Below are positions 59,154 to 64,000 of a stretch of DNA of 64,000 nt, piece after piece. How positions within the stretch are numbered: position 1 is the first letter of the stretch; each line of letters begins with the position of its first letter. Source of the DNA: Prolixibacter denitrificans. GTDB lineage: Bacteria; Bacteroidota; Bacteroidia; Bacteroidales; Prolixibacteraceae. The notes under the pieces are model-generated. The model did no database searches. It worked only from the letters and a program-made list of their open reading frames with translations, and had not been told where the DNA came from. Position numbers and translations under genes: made by a program. The stretch is from positions 310,001 through 374,000 of the forward strand of contig NZ_PYGC01000004.1 of NCBI RefSeq assembly GCF_003014495.1, in the 5' to 3' direction.

Positions 59154-59939
59154 ATGATTTCGCAAGAGACACTTGAACAATTCCGCGAGGAATACAACCA
59201 AATTCTTAGTTCTGTTGAAACCAAAGGTTTTGCTGAGCAGCAGGCTTTTGAGCAATGGAAGACGCACAATGAAAAAGTGGTGGAAAACAGCCTGTTGTTG
59301 GGGCAGGCACTGGATATGGAGGACGGCGAGATGCGCATGGCGGAAATCCTGGCGCTGTTTCACGATATTGCCCGTTTCCGCGAAGTTTCGTCTTCGCCCC
59401 ATTTTTCGAAATTAACCAAAACGGATCATGCCGAAGCAGGCGCCGAATTGTTGTCGTTACTTCCCCCCTTCAAACAGCTGGAAGCGGCGAAACAAGAGAT
59501 ACTGCAAAAGGTGACGATCTTTCATAACAAACCGGAGCTTCCCAAAAAGGAAAACGAGTTTGTAGTGTATTACCTCAAATTACTGCGCGATGCCGATAAA
59601 CTGGATACCCTCCGTTTGACGGCCGAGTTCCTCACCTACCGTGATGTGAAAGTCAGCCCGGCCGACACCTTGCATCTGTCGAAAAGTCCGGCCATTTCGG
59701 ATAGCATCTGCAAAGCCATCATCAACGACATGATGCCGAAGAAAGAGGACATGGTTACGTATAACGACTACGTTCTGCTGCAGCTCTCGTGGGTTTTCGA
59801 TTTAACCTACCGGAAAACCTACCTGCTCTTGAACCAGCGGGGGTACGTTAAGCGGTTGTACGACGCGCTGCCAAAAAACGATAACATCATCGACATATAC
59901 CGGAAAGCACGCATACACATCGAGAACCAACTTTTCTGA
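59154..59939 (+). CDS. HD-superfamily hydrolase
   Basis: A 261 aa cytosolic metal-dependent phosphohydrolase-like protein. The HD metal motif is in ALFHDIARFREV (near residue 70) with an earlier His in KTHNEKVVEN and a later HAEAG; a distal D occurs in LLRDADKLDTLRL. The C-terminal half is helical. It is the first gene of a tight trio with YjbQ-like (2 bases) and BFD-like (3 bases) genes. The substrate is unknown; nucleotides or phosphorylated thiamine precursors are guesses. Confidence 0.85.
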   Translation: MISQETLEQFREEYNQILSSVETKGFAEQQAFEQWKTHNEKVVENSLLLGQALDMEDGEMRMAEILALFHDIARFREVSSSPHFSKLTKTDHAEAGAELLSLLPPFKQLEAAKQEILQKVTIFHNKPELPKKENEFVVYYLKLLRDADKLDTLRLTAEFLTYRDVKVSPADTLHLSKSPAISDSICKAIINDMMPKKEDMVTYNDYVLLQLSWVFDLTYRKTYLLLNQRGYVKRLYDALPKNDNIIDIYRKARIHIENQLF

Positions 59940-59941
59940 TA

Positions 59942-60349
59942 ATGCAACAGATCGTCCACCTCAAAACAGACAAACACAACGGGCTGTACGATATTACCTC
60001 GCAAATCGCCAACATCGTGAAGCAAGCAAATATTGGGAGTGGGATGGTCAACGTATATGTACAAGGCGCTACCGCTGGTATTATGATTCAGGAAAACTGG
60101 GATAACTCGGTTCAGAACGATGTCATCACTTTACTTTGGAAGCTCGTTCCCCCTGGCGTTTGGGAACACGACGCCCAGGACAACAATGGCGATGCGCACC
60201 TGAAAGCAGGAATTGTCGGGCCATCCGAAACCATTCCGATTATTGAAGGTAAAATGGGATTGTCGACCTGGCAAAACATTTTTCTTTGTGAATTCGACGG
60301 TCCGCGCGACGACCGTTCGATTGTAGTTACCCTCATTGAAAGTCGTTAG
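59942..60349 (+). CDS. YjbQ/UPF0047 family protein, motif variant
   Basis: A 135 aa protein of the YjbQ fold, linked to secondary thiamine-phosphate synthase activity. The second half is canonical (NGDAHLKAGIVGPSETIPI, then STWQNIFLCEFDGPR). In the first half the usual HTTA motif (HTTAGIxxxE in relatives) is here GATAGIMIQEN, so the His and one Thr are absent. I recall this as a Bacteroidota subgroup; its activity may differ. It starts 2 bases after the HD gene. Confidence 0.85.
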   Translation: MQQIVHLKTDKHNGLYDITSQIANIVKQANIGSGMVNVYVQGATAGIMIQENWDNSVQNDVITLLWKLVPPGVWEHDAQDNNGDAHLKAGIVGPSETIPIIEGKMGLSTWQNIFLCEFDGPRDDRSIVVTLIESR

Positions 60350-60352
60350 CCT

Positions 60353-60565
60353 ATGCCCCGTAAGCTATTCTGTTTGTGTAACGAAGTGGAAGAATCGGAA
60401 GTAAAGAAAGCGATCCGGAAGGGAGAGCTCTATTTTGTTCCGGCCGTTTCGGAAGCCACCGGAGCCGGCACAGGGTGTGGCCGGTGCCGTTCGCGCATTC
60501 AGGAGCTGATTGACGAGGAAAAGAAAAGGCTCCCTGCTATCCGGCAGTTGAAGTTAGAGTTTTAA
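60353..60565 (+). CDS. BFD-like [2Fe-2S]-binding protein
   Basis: A 70 aa protein with the four Cys expected for a BFD-type [2Fe-2S] cluster: C7 and C9 in FCLCNEV, and the CGRC pair near residues 42-45 (GTGCGRCRSRI). Such domains act as electron carriers in iron release or nitrite or sulfite reduction. Third gene of the trio; the start is 3 bases after the YjbQ-like stop. Confidence 0.88.
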   Translation: MPRKLFCLCNEVEESEVKKAIRKGELYFVPAVSEATGAGTGCGRCRSRIQELIDEEKKRLPAIRQLKLEF

Positions 60566-60583
60566 AAGAAGGCTTCATTTTAT

Positions 60584-60731
60584 CGTCATTGCGAAGAAGG
60601 AGGAACGACGACGCGACCGAAGGGAGTCCCGATCCTTCGGGAAAGCAATCTCATCAATCCAACACACCGAACCCGCTCCGAACTAATGACTCTAACTTAC
60701 GTGAGATTACTTCGCTACGCTCGTAATGACG
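60584..60731. repeat. Dispersed inverted-repeat (REP/MITE-like) element, copy 2
   Basis: End CGTCATTGCGA (60584-60594) pairs with TCGTAATGACG (60721-60731), with one mismatch; the inner pair GCAATCTCA/TGAGATTAC has one mismatch too. Related to the element at 45368-45491. An inner hairpin TCCCGATCCTTCGGGA is present. Confidence 0.8.
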
Positions 60732-60744
60732 GTAATAAAAAAAA

Positions 60745-60766
60745 GGTAGTCTGAAAACAGACTACC
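60745..60766 (-). terminator. Intrinsic terminator of the methylmalonyl-CoA decarboxylase operon
   Basis: Perfect 9-bp arms (GGTAGTCTG at 60745-60753, CAGACTACC at 60758-60766) with a 4-base loop; on the minus strand a run of eight T follows, 25 bases after the beta-subunit stop. Confidence 0.92.
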
Positions 60767-60791
60767 CCTGATTATATCAGTTCTCTTTTTC

Positions 60792-62441
60792 TTACATCAA
60801 GAAACTAAGCAAGACACCGGCAGCCACCGCTGAACCGATCACACCAGCGACGTTCGGTGCCATGGCGTGCATCAGCAAGTGGTTCGACGGATCTTCCTTC
60901 AGTCCCATCTGTTGTACCACACGGGCCGAGTCAGGCACAGCCGAAACACCGGCCGCTCCAACCATCGGGTTAATCTTATTCCCTTTCTTGAAAAATAGGT
61001 TCATAATTTTTGCTCCAATTACTCCCCCTGCTGTTGCCACAACAAATGAGGCCGCTCCAAGAATGAAGATTTTAATGGAGGAAGGAGTCAGGAAAACGTC
61101 TGCCTGTGTAGAAGCACCCACGGTGATTCCCAGCAACATGGTAATGATGTCGATCAACGCATTAGATGCTGTTACAGCCAGTCGCTTGGTTACACCCGAT
61201 TCTTTCAGCAGGTTACCGAAGAAGAGCATTCCCAGCAACGGAAGTGCCGTCGGCGCAATGTAGGCAGTCAACAACAGTCCCACAATCGGGAAAAGTACTT
61301 TCTCCAACTTGGTCACCGCACGCGGAGGTTTCATTCTGATGAGACGCTCTTTTTTGCTGGTCAGCAATTTGATCACCGGTGGTTGAATCACCGGAACCAA
61401 AGCCATATAGGAGTAGGCTGCAATCGCAATAGGACCAATCAGGTTTTTCACCACCTGCCCGTTCGCCATCACATTGATACCGTTGGCCAGTTTGGATGAT
61501 ATAAAGATAGCCGTCGGGCCGTCAGCACCACCGATGATACCGATAGCACCAGCTTCCGGCGGAGCAAATCCCAGCATCAGGGCTCCAATCAGAGTAAGGA
61601 AGATACCGACCTGAGCAGCAGCCCCCAACAGCATCAGCTTCGGATTGGAAATCAGCGACGAGAAGTCGGTCATGGCCCCAATTCCCAGGAAGATGAGCGG
61701 CGGATACCATCCCTGTACCACTCCCTGATAAAGGTAGTTGAGTACCGATCCCGGCTCGTAGATTCCCAGCTGCAGGTTGAAATCAGTTACCTGGAACATC
61801 GGAATATTCCCGATAAGGATACCGGTACCAATAGGAATCAACAGCATCGGCTCGAAGTCGTAACGGATCGCCAAAAAGATAAAGAGCAATCCCACGATGA
61901 GCATGACGAAGTGTCCCCAGGTAAAGTTGGCAAAACCGGTAAATTCCCAAAAATTAAACAATCCGGAAAGCGCACCGTCCACATTTTTATATACCTGACC
62001 GCTATCGCCGGGCTGTCCAACCAGTTCACCGTTCTGAAATGACAGAACGCGCTGAGGAAGTTGCAGTGTAAAATTCTGAGTTGAATACCCTGAGCGCTGA
62101 TTCGGGTTGGTGTTTTTCCGAAGATGCATCAGTTTCTTGGCATTGAAGTCCATGATAAGATGCTCATCGGCTATTCTCCATTTTCCCGTATAACGTTCTT
62201 TGGCTGAGTCCATGTTAAACGAACCATCACCATTGAATTCAAGGGTTTTAAATCGTTCCACCTTGTCTACGCCGGACCGGGCCGTCACCGTATCGGGGTT
62301 GATGATCGGGTTGGCAATGTAGCCGCCCGACCGGTTCACCCACTTTCCTTCCGTCAAATCTGAAGGTTTCAGTTGATTCTGAGCGAAAAGACCGGAAACC
62401 GCGAGAAACAGGCTTATAATTGTTAATAGTAATTTATTCAT
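60792..62441 (-). CDS. Na+-transporting (oxaloacetate/methylmalonyl-CoA) decarboxylase beta subunit with exported N-terminal domain
   Basis: Couples decarboxylation of carboxybiotin to Na+ export. It is 549 aa instead of about 400-430. Residues 1-20 are a signal peptide, about 25-160 a lipocalin-like beta domain (KWVNRSGGYIANPI, FNGDGSFNMDSAKERYTGKW), then the typical multi-spanning domain from about 170 (FWEFTGFANFTWGHFVML, EPMLLIPIGTGILIGNIP; Na+-site region GAIGIIGGADGPTAIF). Last gene of the minus-strand operon; the biotin carrier precedes it. Confidence 0.93.
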   Translation of the reverse strand: MNKLLLTIISLFLAVSGLFAQNQLKPSDLTEGKWVNRSGGYIANPIINPDTVTARSGVDKVERFKTLEFNGDGSFNMDSAKERYTGKWRIADEHLIMDFNAKKLMHLRKNTNPNQRSGYSTQNFTLQLPQRVLSFQNGELVGQPGDSGQVYKNVDGALSGLFNFWEFTGFANFTWGHFVMLIVGLLFIFLAIRYDFEPMLLIPIGTGILIGNIPMFQVTDFNLQLGIYEPGSVLNYLYQGVVQGWYPPLIFLGIGAMTDFSSLISNPKLMLLGAAAQVGIFLTLIGALMLGFAPPEAGAIGIIGGADGPTAIFISSKLANGINVMANGQVVKNLIGPIAIAAYSYMALVPVIQPPVIKLLTSKKERLIRMKPPRAVTKLEKVLFPIVGLLLTAYIAPTALPLLGMLFFGNLLKESGVTKRLAVTASNALIDIITMLLGITVGASTQADVFLTPSSIKIFILGAASFVVATAGGVIGAKIMNLFFKKGNKINPMVGAAGVSAVPDSARVVQQMGLKEDPSNHLLMHAMAPNVAGVIGSAVAAGVLLSFLM

Positions 62442-62461
62442 TTCTGCAAGTCTTTTCCGGG

Positions 62462-62887
62462 TTATGCAATTTCGACCAAAACATCATCCTGAAGAACACT
62501 CTGACCAGCAGAAACTTTGATGGCAGCTACTGTACCATCGGCTTCCGCCATAATCGAGTTCTCCATTTTCATGGCCTCCATCACCATGAGGGTTTGTCCT
62601 TTCGTCACAGTATCCCCTTCCTTCACGGCTATACTGAGAATAGTTCCGGGCAGCGGAGCTTTAATTGCTTTGGCTTTCGAACTTCTTTTCTGAATCTCGC
62701 CTTCGCCCGGCGCTTTTTGAACAGGTTTCCTAACCAGCTTAGGAGTTTTGGCGATTTTCTTCGCCTCCTGATGAATTTCCACTTTATATTGGGTACCGTT
62801 TACCTCCAAATCGGCGATATTATCTTCGATATCATTGATCTGAACGTCGTACTGGTTTCCGCTTATGGTAAATTTGAACTTTTTCAT
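62462..62887 (-). CDS. Biotin carboxyl carrier subunit
   Basis: A 141 aa biotinyl protein that carries carboxybiotin between the carboxyltransferase and the beta subunit. The biotinylated Lys107 is in VMEAMKMEN. The N-terminal part (about 1-50) is a beta domain, followed by a Lys/Pro-rich linker and the biotinyl fold (about 70-141). It lies between the gamma and beta subunit genes. Confidence 0.93.
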   Translation of the reverse strand: MKKFKFTISGNQYDVQINDIEDNIADLEVNGTQYKVEIHQEAKKIAKTPKLVRKPVQKAPGEGEIQKRSSKAKAIKAPLPGTILSIAVKEGDTVTKGQTLMVMEAMKMENSIMAEADGTVAAIKVSAGQSVLQDDVLVEIA

Positions 62888-62926
62888 TTTGCGTCAGTTA
62901 TGATTTGATTTTGACTAGTCCACGGA

Positions 62927-63286
62927 TTATCGAGCCCAGCGGTCGTATACTCCGTAAATTTTCGAACTCCAAGGAGAATAACGTCTTCTTACCCGCTTAA
63001 TCGTCACCACGTTACTTTCTTCGTCGTGCGCTTCATTCAGATACAAATGAATAGCCAATGCAATGGCCGCGTTAACGTTACCCTCCAGTTGAACTTCTTC
63101 TTCCTCTCCATCTCCACAATCCTCCTTCTTTCTTCGGCAAGGGCGCCGGAGTTTCATGAGTTTCGGAGCATAAAGGAATACCAGTACCAGGACTGACAAA
63201 GCAGTGATAACAATTCCAAAACCAACCAATGCAATGGTCAATCCCAGTCCCTGAACATCCGTTAGTAATATGCTTGCTATGTTCAT
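62927..63286 (-). CDS. Decarboxylase gamma subunit (OadG-like)
   Basis: A 119 aa protein with one N-terminal membrane helix (about 14-36, LTIALVGFGIVITALSVLVLVFLYAP) and a charged C-terminal tail, as in the small membrane subunit that anchors the complex. It overlaps no neighbour but lies 11 bases after the carboxyltransferase, in the same operon. Confidence 0.85.
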   Translation of the reverse strand: MNIASILLTDVQGLGLTIALVGFGIVITALSVLVLVFLYAPKLMKLRRPCRRKKEDCGDGEEEEVQLEGNVNAAIALAIHLYLNEAHDEESNVVTIKRVRRRYSPWSSKIYGVYDRWAR

Positions 63287-63297
63287 TCGTTCAGTTT

Positions 63298-64000
63298 TTA
63301 CAATGGTATATTCGAATGTTTTTTCGGCGGATTGGTCAACTTTTTCGTTCCCAGTGCCTGTAATCCGCGAATAATGCGGAAACGGGTATTACGGGGCTCG
63401 ATCACATCATCGATGTAACCATAAGCAGCTGCCTGGTAAGGATTCGCGAAGTTGGCTTTGTATTCATCCTCGTGCTTCTGAACAAATGCAGCCCGTTCCT
63501 CTGGATCGGTAATTTCAGCCAGCTTACGACCATGCAACACCTCAACAGCACCCGACGCACCCATCACAGCGATTTCGGCAGAAGGCCATGCGTAATTCAG
63601 GTCACCACGCAATTGCTTACACGACATCACATCGTGTGCACCACCATAGGATTTACGAAGCGTAACAGTGATTTTCGGCACGGTGGCTTCACCGTAAGCG
63701 AACATCAATTTGGCACCGTGCGTAATGATACCGGCATATTCCTGTCCGGAACCGGGAAGGAATCCGGGAACATCCACTAACGTGATAATCGGAATGTTAA
63801 AAGCATCGAGGAAGCGAACAAAGCGAGCTGCTTTACGCGAAGCATCCACGTCGAGTACACCGGCCAGATAGTTGGGCTGGTTAGCCACGATACCAACCGG
63901 CTGCCCGTCGAATTTGGCAAAACCTGTCACGATGTTTTTAGCATAGTTCCTGTGAACTTCGAGAAATTCGCCTGAATCCACAACACCGTGAATGACGTCC
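63298..64000 (-). CDS. Carboxyltransferase (methylmalonyl-CoA decarboxylase alpha / PCC beta type), truncated by window end
   Basis: Removes the carboxyl group from methylmalonyl-CoA onto biotin. Only the C-terminal about 234 residues are in the window; the frame runs open through the right edge ([12 protein letters not shown]), so the GTG at 63981 is not the start. [24 protein letters not shown] and the oxyanion segment [16 protein letters not shown] match the carboxyltransferase family. It is first of the visible operon genes; products of this pathway are propionyl-CoA and CO2. Confidence 0.95.
   Translation of the reverse strand, partial: DVIHGVVDSGEFLEVHRNYAKNIVTGFAKFDGQPVGIVANQPNYLAGVLDVDASRKAARFVRFLDAFNIPIITLVDVPGFLPGSGQEYAGIITHGAKLMFAYGEATVPKITVTLRKSYGGAHDVMSCKQLRGDLNYAWPSAEIAVMGASGAVEVLHGRKLAEITDPEERAAFVQKHEDEYKANFANPYQAAAYGYIDDVIEPRNTRFRIIRGLQALGTKKLTNPPKKHSNIPL

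Overview
The window looks like chromosomal DNA of an anaerobic or facultative Bacteroidota, most likely order Marinilabiliales (Prolixibacteraceae-like). This rests on gene content: a CusA-TolC fusion, two-domain DUF1080 proteins, GH20 and GH29 glycosidases, a Na+-pumping methylmalonyl-CoA decarboxylase operon, scarce Shine-Dalgarno sequences, and a few promoter-like TTTG/TAnnTTTG elements. The genus is inference. About 45 genes are packed on both strands, with one tRNA and no insertion sequence, phage or CRISPR array.

Layout. 1-4.6 kb: 3' part of selD, a CDF metal exporter and small membrane or secreted proteins. 4.7-10.1 kb: a LOG-like protein, a TPR protein, a DUF6483-like protein, glutaminase, an HD protein, alpha-L-fucosidase and a secreted thioredoxin. 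10.3-15.9 kb: heavy-metal RND operon (fused pump/outer-membrane factor, then adaptor). 16.5-23.7 kb: CorA, a dicarboxylate symporter, a hypothetical protein, adenosine/adenine deaminase, MsrA, a nitroreductase and a TauE exporter. 23.7-29.3 kb: argBDCJ and uppP. 29.5-45 kb: GH20 hexosaminidase, two large sensor kinases, a YdjC deacetylase, a Gfo/Idh oxidoreductase, SRAP, DUF1080, an aldo/keto reductase and Dus. 45-45.6 kb: a repeat-rich gap.

The most interesting region is 46.1-55.9 kb, a compact plus-strand operon: a cytochrome c heme lyase (CcsBA, interrupted by one in-frame TGA), a cytochrome b-like membrane protein with two H-x13-H pairs, a membrane-anchored FeS flavoprotein, a 20-heme c-type cytochrome, a 16-heme c-type cytochrome and an outer-membrane beta-barrel. 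Gene content and order suggest a complete trans-envelope electron conduit of the porin-cytochrome type, from NAD(P)H or quinol to the outside or in reverse, with its own heme-attachment enzyme. The proteins do not visibly resemble MtrCAB or known Geobacter conduits.

56-64 kb holds a DUF481-like outer-membrane protein, an L,D-transpeptidase, tRNA-Arg(CCG), an HD/YjbQ/BFD-like trio, a second copy of a dispersed inverted-repeat element, and the methylmalonyl-CoA decarboxylase operon (carboxyltransferase cut by the window end, gamma, biotin carrier, beta), which points to propionate-forming fermentation coupled to a sodium gradient.
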